The position numbers and the translations under genes were made by a program. A stretch of 8,139 bases of DNA from Halovenus sp. (GTDB lineage: Archaea; Halobacteriota; Halobacteria; Halobacteriales; Haloarculaceae): positions 1 through 8,139 of the forward strand of contig PUNZ01000122.1 in NCBI GenBank assembly GCA_003551945.1, written 5' to 3'. Of this stretch, positions 1 through 5,587 are shown piece after piece (the stretch's first letter is position 1; every line of letters starts with the position of its first letter). A model generated the notes under the pieces. That model was not told the origin of the DNA. It was given only the letters and a program-made list of their open reading frames with translations, and searched no databases.

Positions 1-1487
1 GTGCTGTCAACACTCACAGAGCCATCCAACTGTGTCACGGTATCGTGCACAACGTCCATGCCGACGCCTCGTCCGCTTGTATCTGTTACTTCCTCCGCTG
101 TGGAAAAGCCGGGATGGAATATCAGGTCATAAATCGCCGAATTGTCCATCATTTCGAGTTCCTCGGCGGGCCGTACACCCTTCTCGATAGCTGCCTGTTT
201 GATAGTTTCTACGTCAAGACCTGCACCGTCATCTTGTACCTGAATGATGACGTGGTCGCGCTCGCGTGAGGCATGGAGGGTGATTTTCCCCTCGCGTGGC
301 TTTCCGTTCGCAACCCGAGTCTCGGGCGGTTCAATGCCGTGGTCAAGCGAATTTCTGATGATATGCATCAGCGGGTCGGATATCTCAGTCAGGATTGTTC
401 GGTCAAGTTCGATATCCTCACCTACAATCTCGAAGGTTACCTCCTTGTCCAGTTCTCGGGAGAGGTCACGGACCATCCGTGGGAACTTGCCGACGACCTT
501 TTTGAGTGGAATTAACCGCATATCCATCACGGTATTTTGCAAACTGGCCGTTACTTTATCGAGTTCGTTGAGCGTATCAGCCGCCGAATCAACCCGTTCG
601 TCTTCGACTGCGCGGCGGAGCTTGATTCGGCTGGTGACGAGCTGTTCGACCATCCCATGGAGGTCATCTAGTTGCTCAACATCGACGCGGACGGATTTAA
701 TCTCATCAGCACTGTGGTCATCAGCTGTCCGCTGTACGGCGGATTCCGATTCAGTCAGTTGGTCGGTAACATCCGTGATGACTGCGTCTTCTATTTTCCC
801 AATCGATGCGAACTCGGCCTCGGCCTGTGAGCGGTCTTCCGCCTCGACAAAGACGCTAAAGGTTTCGGTATATTCGCCATCTTCGATAGCGCCTCTATCA
901 GGGCTTGTTTCGAGCAGTTGGAACTCGGCTTCGACGGCATCAAGCGCAAGCATCGCATCGACGCCGGGCATCGATGACTCGCCGATATCGAGCACTGCGT
1001 GTATCAACTTCCCGTCAAGGTCGTCGGGGTCAAGAGCCAACTCACTGAAGTCGATATCGTCCTCCTCCCCAGCGCTCTCGGCAGCTACTGGTGTATCCGC
1101 AGCCTCCGTGCCTTCTTCGAGCACAGCTCTGAGTTCATCAACCATCTCACCCGTGGCGACGGATGCGTTCCCATCTTGTTCAATCTCGTTAACGATGGCT
1201 TCAATCTGGTCAACGCTGGCGAAAATCATATCCATGACCCCAGGGGTAACCTGCATGTTCCCTTCGCGCATCTCATCAAGCAGGTCTTCCATCGCGTGTG
1301 CGAGATTTGCACCTGCTTCGAAGCCCATTGCGCCAAAATTTCCTTTCAGCGTGTGTGCTGTTCGGAAGATTTGGTCCATCGCTTCCTTGTCGTCCGGGTC
1401 GGATTCGAGGGTGAGCAACGAGTTGTTCAGTTTTGTAATATCTTCCTTACTTTCGCCGATAAACGCATCGAGATACTGGTCTTCCAT
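1..1487 (-). CDS. cheA: Chemotaxis sensor histidine kinase CheA (3' end outside window)
   Basis: Partial gene: 495 residues are visible and no stop is reached. CheA autophosphorylates on a histidine under receptor control and passes the phosphate to CheY and CheB. Seen in order: an N-terminal Hpt domain (about 1-105) with HTLKGN and phospho-acceptor His45; an acidic linker; a P2-like response-regulator docking region (about 155-240); a dimerisation helix pair (about 255-325); then the ATPase domain with N-box HIIRNSLDHG (Asn about 379), DDGAGLD (about 419) and GRGVGMDVV (about 471). The end of the kinase domain and the CheW-like P5 domain lie beyond the left edge. Start: ATG at 1487, preceded by GGTGA (1498-1494) with a 6-base spacer. 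It lies 73 bases downstream of cheB and is probably co-transcribed. The frame is intact throughout the visible part. Identification is secure. Confidence 0.96.
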   Translation of the reverse strand, partial: MEDQYLDAFIGESKEDITKLNNSLLTLESDPDDKEAMDQIFRTAHTLKGNFGAMGFEAGANLAHAMEDLLDEMREGNMQVTPGVMDMIFASVDQIEAIVNEIEQDGNASVATGEMVDELRAVLEEGTEAADTPVAAESAGEEDDIDFSELALDPDDLDGKLIHAVLDIGESSMPGVDAMLALDAVEAEFQLLETSPDRGAIEDGEYTETFSVFVEAEDRSQAEAEFASIGKIEDAVITDVTDQLTESESAVQRTADDHSADEIKSVRVDVEQLDDLHGMVEQLVTSRIKLRRAVEDERVDSAADTLNELDKVTASLQNTVMDMRLIPLKKVVGKFPRMVRDLSRELDKEVTFEIVGEDIELDRTILTEISDPLMHIIRNSLDHGIEPPETRVANGKPREGKITLHASRERDHVIIQVQDDGAGLDVETIKQAAIEKGVRPAEELEMMDNSAIYDLIFHPGFSTAEEVTDTSGRGVGMDVVHDTVTQLDGSVSVDS

Positions 1488-1493
1488 CTGTAT

Positions 1494-1498
1494 TCACC
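1494..1498 (-). promoter_or_regulatory. Shine-Dalgarno site of cheA
   Basis: GGTGA read on the minus strand, six bases before the cheA ATG, matches the haloarchaeal anti-Shine-Dalgarno. Its last three bases (TGA) are also the stop codon of a 20-codon reading frame that begins just after cheB, so translation could be coupled. The coupling is inference. Confidence 0.55.
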
Positions 1499-1556
1499 TG
1501 AGTTCGCTCCGCGGACCCGCTGTGGGTCGTTCGGCCATTGTTGTCTGCTGTTTCAT
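1494..1556 (-). CDS. Possible 20-codon reading frame between cheB and cheA
   Basis: An ATG at 1556 lies four bases after the cheB stop and opens a 20-residue frame beginning MKQQTTMAERP. It ends with a TGA that forms part of the cheA ribosome binding site. It is in the same frame as cheA but separated from it by that stop. No good ribosome binding site is visible at the usual distance (a GGAG lies about 15 bases before the ATG), and the peptide matches nothing I recognise. It may be a coupling device that keeps ribosomes moving from cheB to cheA, or chance. The same spacer holds a 5-bp inverted repeat, GACCC/GGGTC at 1514-1528. Confidence 0.2.
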   Translation of the reverse strand: MKQQTTMAERPTAGPRSELR

Positions 1557-1560
1557 AGTA

Positions 1561-2619
1561 TTAGTGTTCATCTCCCCGAAGGGCTGCCTGTGTGATGCCA
1601 TCGGGAATATCGTCAATTGGCAGTACCGTATCGACATCACCTGTTTCGACAGCGCGCTTTGGCATTCCAAAGACGGCAGATGTGTTTTCATCCTGTGCAA
1701 TCGTCTTTGCACCGACGGCTTTCAGCTCGGTAATTCCTGCGGCCCCGTCTTGTCCCATTCCGGTCAAGATGACGCCAATCATGGGGTCGGTAATCACGTT
1801 GGCAGCGCTTGCCATCGTCACATCTACTGCAGGACGGACGCTGTTGACCGGTGGGTCTTCGGTAAGCTTCACTCGCATCCGCCCACTGTGATAATTTGAG
1901 ACGACGAGATGCTTTCCTCCTGGTGCGACAAGGGCCTCGCCACTTCCGATACGGTCACCGTCTGTTGCCTCTCGGACAGTGTATTCGCTTCGGGAATCTA
2001 TCCGGGTGGCAAATCTGTTTGTGAAGCCCTCCGGCATATGCTGGACGATGAGGATTCGAAACTCCGCTGCAGCCGGGAGTTCGGAGAGCACTCGTTCGAC
2101 CATCTTCGGACCACCGGTAGAGGAGCCGATAAGCAGGGTCGGATTGTCGACGAACTGGCGTGATGCCTGCGTCTCTGTTGAACGCTGCGGCACTTGCGAT
2201 GTTTGTCCACCCACGTCCACAGCTGCAACGGAATGGACCATCTCTGCCAGTTGGTCTTTGAGCCGTGACATCTCCATCGACACTTCGCCGCCGGGCTTCG
2301 TGAAAAAATCTACCGCTCCGGCGTCAAGCGCCTGAAACGTCACGTCTGCGTTCTCATCCGTATGTGCTGAGAGCATCAACACCGGCGTCGGGTGGCGCTT
2401 CATGATTTGCTCAACGGCTTCGATTCCGTTCATTTCCGGCATCTCGACGTCCATCGTGACGACATCGGGGTCGTGTTCTTTGACAGCGTCGACAGCTTCG
2501 ACTCCGTTTCGGGCCTGAGCGACAACGGTTATCCCACTCTCTTCAAGGATATCGCTAATGACGCTGCGCATGAAGTGTGAGTCATCAGCGACAACTGCTC
2601 GTGGTGTGGCTGTCGCCAT
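1561..2619 (-). CDS. cheB: Chemotaxis response regulator / protein-glutamate methylesterase CheB
   Basis: CheB removes methyl groups from glutamates of chemoreceptors (and deamidates glutamines) for adaptation; phosphorylation by CheA activates it. The 352-residue product has a receiver domain (about 1-120) with acidic pair Asp12-Asp13, phospho-acceptor Asp57 in TMDVEMPEMNG, Ser84 and Lys108. A linker of about 40 residues leads to the methylesterase domain (about 160-345). The catalytic triad is visible: Ser167 in GSSTGG, His194 in VQHMPEGF and Asp291 in TGMGQDGAAG. Length is normal for the family. Start: ATG at 2619 is preferred because GGTGA lies seven bases upstream; a GTG immediately before it (2622) is in frame but leaves only four bases. 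It is the first visible gene of the minus-strand operon and precedes cheA. Identification is secure. Confidence 0.97.
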   Translation of the reverse strand: MATATPRAVVADDSHFMRSVISDILEESGITVVAQARNGVEAVDAVKEHDPDVVTMDVEMPEMNGIEAVEQIMKRHPTPVLMLSAHTDENADVTFQALDAGAVDFFTKPGGEVSMEMSRLKDQLAEMVHSVAAVDVGGQTSQVPQRSTETQASRQFVDNPTLLIGSSTGGPKMVERVLSELPAAAEFRILIVQHMPEGFTNRFATRIDSRSEYTVREATDGDRIGSGEALVAPGGKHLVVSNYHSGRMRVKLTEDPPVNSVRPAVDVTMASAANVITDPMIGVILTGMGQDGAAGITELKAVGAKTIAQDENTSAVFGMPKRAVETGDVDTVLPIDDIPDGITQAALRGDEH

Positions 2620-2689
2620 CACGGACTCACCTGTGGGAAACGCCGCTCTCGGTTTGACCCCATACTCGTCATCTAGTCCGGCGACTCGG

Positions 2690-2697
2690 AAAATAAA
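2690..2697 (-). promoter_or_regulatory. Probable TATA box of the cheBA operon
   Basis: Reading the minus strand, TTTATTTT stands out from GC-richer flanks. RNA would start about 27 bases downstream, near 2666, giving a leader of roughly 45 bases to the cheB ATG with room for its GGTGA site. Promoter assignment is by pattern and position only. Confidence 0.5.
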
Positions 2698-2739
2698 CGC
2701 TCCGACCCTGTAATCAAAAGTGATAGTCCGGAGGGCAGA

Positions 2740-2745
2740 TTTAAG
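2740..2745 (+). promoter_or_regulatory. Probable TATA box of cheW
   Basis: TTTAAG in an AT-rich patch fits a haloarchaeal TATA box. Predicted RNA start is near 2770, about 43 bases before the cheW ATG. It lies back to back with the cheB promoter; the two TATA boxes are about 43 bases apart. Confidence 0.45.
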
Positions 2746-2812
2746 TCCTTTTGCGCAACAGCATCCATACGAGAATCACGTGACTGGACAGGATTCACAA
2801 ACAGTGACTGAA

Positions 2813-3235
2813 ATGAGCACGTCAACCGGCCAAGTACTTGAGTTTATACTCGGCGAAGAGACGTACTGCGTGAGCATCGATTATGTGACCGAAATCGTCG
2901 ATATCAACGAACTAACCGCCGTTCCAAACTCCCCGCCACACGTCAAAGGCGTGATGAACCTGCGTGGAAAGACGACAACAATTGTTGACCCTGTCGTGGT
3001 CTTTGGTATCGAAGAGGAGTGTGACCCAAGCCGTATCATCGTCTTTGACTCCGACCTTGTGGAGACAGACATCGCTGTCGGCTGGCTGGTCGACCAGGTT
3101 AAACAGGTCGTTCGCGTTGATGAGGAAACTATCGACCGCTCGCCGGCACAGGATGAACAAGCAATTCGTGGTGTTATCAAACAGGAGGGTGGTGGATTTG
3201 TCATCTGGGTTGACCCTGGAGCAGTCCATTCATAA
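2813..3235 (+). CDS. cheW: Chemotaxis adaptor protein CheW
   Basis: CheW is a cytoplasmic scaffold that joins chemoreceptor tips to CheA. The 140-residue product is one CheW domain: it opens with QVLEFILGEETYCVSI, continues with the conserved HVKGVMNLRGKTTTIVDP segment and ends with IRGVIKQEGGGFVIWVDP. Length is typical. An upstream ATG at 2720 would add 31 residues, but it lies before the putative TATA box, and the added stretch has no CheW-like character. The ATG at 2813 has GTGA five bases upstream, a weak but usable ribosome site. The gene is divergent from cheBA, with no gene in the 193 bases between them. Identification is secure; the start is likely. Confidence 0.95.
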   Translation: MSTSTGQVLEFILGEETYCVSIDYVTEIVDINELTAVPNSPPHVKGVMNLRGKTTTIVDPVVVFGIEEECDPSRIIVFDSDLVETDIAVGWLVDQVKQVVRVDEETIDRSPAQDEQAIRGVIKQEGGGFVIWVDPGAVHS

Positions 3236-3259
3236 CTCAACAGATGTCTCAGCAAACGG

Positions 3260-3266
3260 TTTATAA
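3260..3266 (+). promoter_or_regulatory. TATA box of the KaiC-like ATPase gene
   Basis: TTTATAA is a near-ideal haloarchaeal TATA box, 24 bases after the cheW stop. It predicts RNA start near 3290 and a leader of about 40 bases. The ATPase gene therefore has its own promoter in addition to any read-through from cheW. Confidence 0.6.
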
Positions 3267-3328
3267 TGGCTGCACGATAGTACCACACAGAGGACGGCAC
3301 AGCTGCCGATTTGGGGACAGTATCAGCT

Positions 3329-4054
3329 ATGGTTGAACTAACGCAAACAGGCATCGATGGCCTAGATGAGATACTCAATGGTGGAATAGTCAAAAACTCG
3401 ACGACGCTCGTCAGTGGGAACCCTGGTGCGGGCAAGTCGGTTCTTTGCCTGCAATATATTTACAATGGGGTTGAGGAGTTCGATGAGAGCGGTATTTACC
3501 TGTCCTTCGAGGAAAACGCCGAAGACATCGCCCAAGCCGCCGAATCGCTTGGCTTCGAAAACTGGCGAGAACACGTTGAGAACGAGAAAATTAGCGTCTA
3601 CGACAAGCAGGTCCTGCTTCGTGAGAATGACTTTAGCTCTTCGCTTGAGCTGTTGCTTGACGACCTTGGCGATGAACGATACGAACGACTGGTGCTTGAC
3701 TCGCTAACGATGTTTCAGCTCTTTTTCGAAAGCGAACGAGAAAAGCGGACCTACTTGCTCAAATTCACCGATATTCTGAGCGATAACGGGTTGACTACGC
3801 TGATGACTAACGAGCAGGGGACCTCGTTCCCGGATTCAGATATTGGCCTTGAGAACTTCCTCACCGATGGAAATATCTTCTTGTTGCAAACACCGACCGA
3901 ATCTGGCGTCAACCGATATGTCTGGGTAGCTAAAATGCGAAAGAAAAACATCAATACGGATATCTTCCCGATGGAAATCTCTGAGGGTGGGTTGACCATC
4001 CATGAAAACGCGAGCGCATTCTCACTGTTGAGTGAAAACAAGTCACCACTCTAA
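3329..4054 (+). CDS. Single-domain KaiC/RecA-superfamily ATPase
   Basis: The 241-residue product is one KaiC-type P-loop ATPase domain. Visible are the N-terminal TGIDGLDEILNGGI signature, Walker A GNPGAGKS (30-37), the paired acidic residues of the family at FEE (60-62, candidate catalytic Glu), and a Walker B strand ending in LVLDSLTMF with Asp124. The last third contains the usual VNRYVWVAKMRKKN strand region. It has one domain, unlike the two-domain clock protein. It is unlikely to be the archaellum protein ArlH because no arl motor genes surround it, although ArlH belongs to the same superfamily. Its role is unknown; position between cheW and the archaellin genes suggests signal output or regulation of motility, which is inference. 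The start ATG at 3329 is chosen over an in-frame TTG at 3311; GGGGA lies 12 bases upstream. Confidence 0.88.
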   Translation: MVELTQTGIDGLDEILNGGIVKNSTTLVSGNPGAGKSVLCLQYIYNGVEEFDESGIYLSFEENAEDIAQAAESLGFENWREHVENEKISVYDKQVLLRENDFSSSLELLLDDLGDERYERLVLDSLTMFQLFFESEREKRTYLLKFTDILSDNGLTTLMTNEQGTSFPDSDIGLENFLTDGNIFLLQTPTESGVNRYVWVAKMRKKNINTDIFPMEISEGGLTIHENASAFSLLSENKSPL

Positions 4055-4061
4055 CTGTTTG

Positions 4062-4087
4062 CGCTGTTATTGTTTTCAAAAACAGCG
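4062..4087 (+). terminator. Inverted repeat after the KaiC-like gene, possible terminator
   Basis: CGCTGTT and AACAGCG form a perfect 7-bp stem with a 12-base loop, starting eight bases after the stop codon. The loop carries a T-rich run, but no T tract follows the stem, so it is not a classic intrinsic terminator. It may mark an RNA 3' end or be a protein-binding site. Confidence 0.35.
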
Positions 4088-4167
4088 AATATGTCTGATA
4101 GAGCGCTTATATCCGCTGATTGGCAGCGATGACCTGTTGGGGAACCTACTCTTCACAAGCCCGATAC

Positions 4168-4174
4168 TTTTATA
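4168..4174 (+). promoter_or_regulatory. TATA box of the winged-helix gene (leaderless transcript)
   Basis: TTTTATA is centred about 32 bases before the ATG at 4203, which puts RNA start at or within a few bases of the start codon. No ribosome binding site is present. This is the usual haloarchaeal leaderless arrangement. Confidence 0.65.
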
Positions 4175-4202
4175 CTTCTCGTAGTTCATATTTTGATAAC
4201 GG

Positions 4203-4538
4203 ATGTCTACAGCGGATTTACTCGAGACGCTGGGGAACAAATACAGCGCCGAGATTCTGGATGCGACCGACGAACCGCGGTCGGCCCAGGAACTCAGCGA
4301 GGAACTCGAAATTCCGATTGCGACGTGCTATCGTCGTATTGAGGAGCTTACGGAGCACAATCTGCTTGAACTCCACGATAACGTCCTTTCTGATGACCGT
4401 CGCCGTATCAAGGTGTATCGGCGAAACGTGGATGCGGTTCGCGTGGAGTTTGGGGACTCGCTCGATGTGCATATCGAAGAGCGTACCGAAGTCACGAATA
4501 CGCTCGATAAAGCCTGGCAGACTCTCTCGGAAGGGTAA
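4203..4538 (+). CDS. Winged helix-turn-helix transcriptional regulator, ArsR-like
   Basis: A 111-residue protein with an N-terminal winged helix: SAQELSEELEIPIATCYRRIEELTE (27-51) gives helix 2, turn and recognition helix, and NLLELHDNVLSDDRRRIKVYRRN (53-75) gives the wing. The charged C-terminal third (76-111) could be a dimerisation helix. No metal-binding cysteine cluster is visible; the only cysteine is Cys42. Small regulators of this type commonly occur beside DUF7521 membrane proteins in haloarchaea, and such a protein follows here. The target is unknown. Nearby candidate operators are inverted and direct repeats upstream of the archaellin genes, but no link is shown. Start is supported by the leaderless TATA spacing. 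The 187 bases after the stop hold no convincing gene up to the earliest candidate start of the next one. Confidence 0.85.
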   Translation: MSTADLLETLGNKYSAEILDATDEPRSAQELSEELEIPIATCYRRIEELTEHNLLELHDNVLSDDRRRIKVYRRNVDAVRVEFGDSLDVHIEERTEVTNTLDKAWQTLSEG

Positions 4539-4693
4539 GCGAACTTTTTGTCGCAGTCAGTCACGTCGCCGCGCTCGGTTCACGGTGTTCAATTCGCCGA
4601 CGTGGTTCATGTTGATCGGAAACTCGTGCCCTCGCGTACGCGCGGTGTAGCTAAAACAAAATTGTCACAAAGACCTACTATCACCAACCGCTC

Positions 4694-4699
4694 TTTATC
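4694..4699 (+). promoter_or_regulatory. Weak TATA-like element before the DUF7521-type gene
   Basis: TTTATC lies about 30 bases before an in-frame GTG at 4726. It could drive a leaderless transcript starting at that GTG, or a transcript with a leader of about 60 bases to the ATG at 4783. A second candidate, TTTAAG at 4788-4793, lies about 29 bases before another in-frame GTG at 4819. The sequence does not decide between them. Confidence 0.3.
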
Positions 4700-4782
4700 A
4701 AGACTGGTACTCGCGGTTCGTACCCGTGATCCGCGGGCTCATAAACGCTCTCTTTGCGTTATCAGTGACGAGAAAGACAGGA

Positions 4783-5106
4783 ATGGATTTAAGAGAGGTG
4801 GGCAAGTATCTCAGCCTAGTGGCAGAAACAACCATCGCATTGTTGTATGCAGCGACGACGGTTATTTTCATCATCGCAGGATTGGTGATGGTGGGTATGG
4901 CGATCCGAGCCTATGTGGAGACGGAACAACCGGCAATGCTTCACCTCTCGCTTGGCTTTTCGTTCGCGGTAGCGGGAGCCGCAGCGACGATGATTAGCGC
5001 CTTCCTCTGGAATTTTGAGGGTGCAGCGGTCTTGTTACTGGTGAAAAGCGGCTTCTTTACGATTGGATTCATATTCATCATCTACAGTATCCTAGCGTAC
5101 CGGTAG
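4783..5106 (+). CDS. Small membrane protein, DUF7521-type
   Basis: From the ATG at 4783 the product is 107 residues and mostly membrane. Three hydrophobic segments are visible, roughly residues 17-41 (ALLYAATTVIFIIAGLVMVG), 51-72 (LSLGFSFAVAGAAATMISAF) and 78-104, the last ending in YSILAYR. The motif AIRAYVETEQPAML after segment one resembles the RAYRRTG-type loop of haloarchaeal DUF7521 proteins. Function is unknown. It probably pairs with the preceding winged-helix gene. The start is uncertain: GTG 4726 and GTG 4819 both sit about 29-30 bases after a TATA-like element, and 4819 would give a protein starting just before the first membrane segment, as is usual for this family. ATG 4783 is a compromise; the frame and stop are firm. 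Confidence 0.72.
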   Translation: MDLREVGKYLSLVAETTIALLYAATTVIFIIAGLVMVGMAIRAYVETEQPAMLHLSLGFSFAVAGAAATMISAFLWNFEGAAVLLLVKSGFFTIGFIFIIYSILAYR

Positions 5107-5275
5107 CTCGGTACTGAGTTGGTTTTGATGGAGTAATTCTTGGCTGTCGAAGCTAACCTGCTTACGAAGGGCTAATTTGACTGTTATAGAGTCTAAGTTG
5201 TGCGTTTGTGCTGTCTCAGACGTTATACGTCAGAGGTACATAGCAACCTCTTGCAATCCGCGCGCCAGAATCTTG

Positions 5276-5294
5276 TGCGCGCACCCCGCGCGCA
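5276..5294 (+). terminator. GC-rich hairpin followed by T-rich tract
   Basis: TGCGCGC and GCGCGCA form a perfect 7-bp stem around the loop ACCCC, followed after nine bases by TTTTCTT. Another CGCGCGC-type tract lies just upstream (about 5259-5265) and could compete for pairing. It may terminate transcription from the DUF7521-type gene, 170 bases upstream, or insulate the archaellin promoter. Confidence 0.4.
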
Positions 5295-5384
5295 GGGGCT
5301 GTTTTCTTGGTTTCTGTGCAGCTTGATTATCAACGAAGATAACGGGCTCTCTAATCCAATTTCGCTCATATTAGTGGCAGAATA

Positions 5385-5396
5385 TTTATATTTATC
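5385..5396 (+). promoter_or_regulatory. Distal TATA-like block upstream of archaellin gene 1
   Basis: TTTATATTTATC is a strong AT-rich TATA-like element about 200 bases before the archaellin ATG. It could be a distal promoter giving a leader of about 170 bases. It also lies about 25 bases before an ATG at 5412 whose reading frame is not credible. Confidence 0.3.
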
Positions 5397-5460
5397 TCTT
5401 AAAGCTACGCAATGAACGTTCTAACGTCCATTTTCACTCTTGAGGGTGACACGCTGACTC

Positions 5461-5479
5461 ACTGTTCACGAACTGTTCA
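5461..5479 (+). repeat. Tandem 8-base direct repeat ACTGTTCA, 11-base spacing
   Basis: ACTGTTCA occurs at 5461-5468 and again at 5472-5479, one helical turn apart, ending 43 bases before the proximal TATA box. Spacing by one turn on the same DNA face is what a dimeric or cooperative activator would need. Binding by a regulator is inference. Confidence 0.45.
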
Positions 5480-5522
5480 ACCGTTTTTATCGTTATCAGG
5501 AAAGATTATTTGGGGGTTATGC

Positions 5523-5529
5523 TTATATA
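5523..5529 (+). promoter_or_regulatory. Proximal TATA box of archaellin gene 1
   Basis: TTATATA predicts RNA start near 5553, about 35 bases before the ATG. That start falls at the base of the hairpin at 5554-5576. Confidence 0.6.
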
Positions 5530-5553
5530 GGTACTACCGTAAGTTGCAACTAA

Positions 5554-5576
5554 GCCCGAGCGGACACCGCTTGGGC
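5554..5576 (+). promoter_or_regulatory. Strong hairpin at the predicted 5' end of archaellin mRNA 1
   Basis: GCCCGAGCGG pairs with CCGCTTGGGC over ten positions (nine Watson-Crick, one G-U) with an ACA loop. It ends 11 bases before the archaellin ATG, and GGCGGA-type bases that might bind the ribosome overlap its 3' arm. Predicted RNA start is at its base, so the mRNA would begin double-stranded. Possible roles are protection of an abundant mRNA or control of ribosome access. Confidence 0.6.
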
Positions 5577-5587
5577 GGAACACATCT

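Larger units (their letters stand above)
5107..5587. other. 481-base gene-free region upstream of the first archaellin gene
   Basis: No convincing gene on either strand. A plus-strand ATG at 5412 opens a long frame, but it runs into the archaellin gene in the wrong frame and looks random. The region contains a 13-base palindrome GACGT-TAT-ACGTC (5219-5231), a GC-rich hairpin (5276-5294), an AT-rich TATA-like block (5381-5396), the palindrome GAACGTTC (5414-5421), tandem ACTGTTCA repeats (5461-5479), TTTTTATC (about 5484) and the proximal TATA box at 5523. This density suggests complex control of archaellin expression. Confidence 0.6.

Noticed and set aside
999..1595. A 198-codon plus-strand frame inside the cheA region
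   Set aside because: Antisense to conserved CheA coding sequence, no recognisable domain, cysteine- and histidine-rich composition unlike a haloarchaeal protein.
244..1899. A 551-codon open frame on the plus strand, opposite cheA and cheB
   Set aside because: Its product is a serine-rich, low-complexity sequence with no domain, and the minus strand carries unmistakable CheA and CheB with all key residues. It is the antisense shadow of these genes.
2881..3435. A 184-codon minus-strand frame opposite cheW
   Set aside because: Serine/threonine-rich antisense shadow of CheW with no domain.
4566..4674. A minus-strand open stretch containing GHEFPINMNHVGELNTVNRARR between the winged-helix and membrane protein genes
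   Set aside because: It has a protein-like look, but only about 36 codons are open, the sole ATG leaves 17 residues, and no promoter or homologue could be recognised. It could be a decayed gene end, but this is not supportable.
5219..5294. Possible CRISPR-like or IS-end repeats in the non-coding region
   Set aside because: The repeats are single palindromes of different sequence, with no regular repeat-spacer array, no target-site duplication and no transposase nearby.
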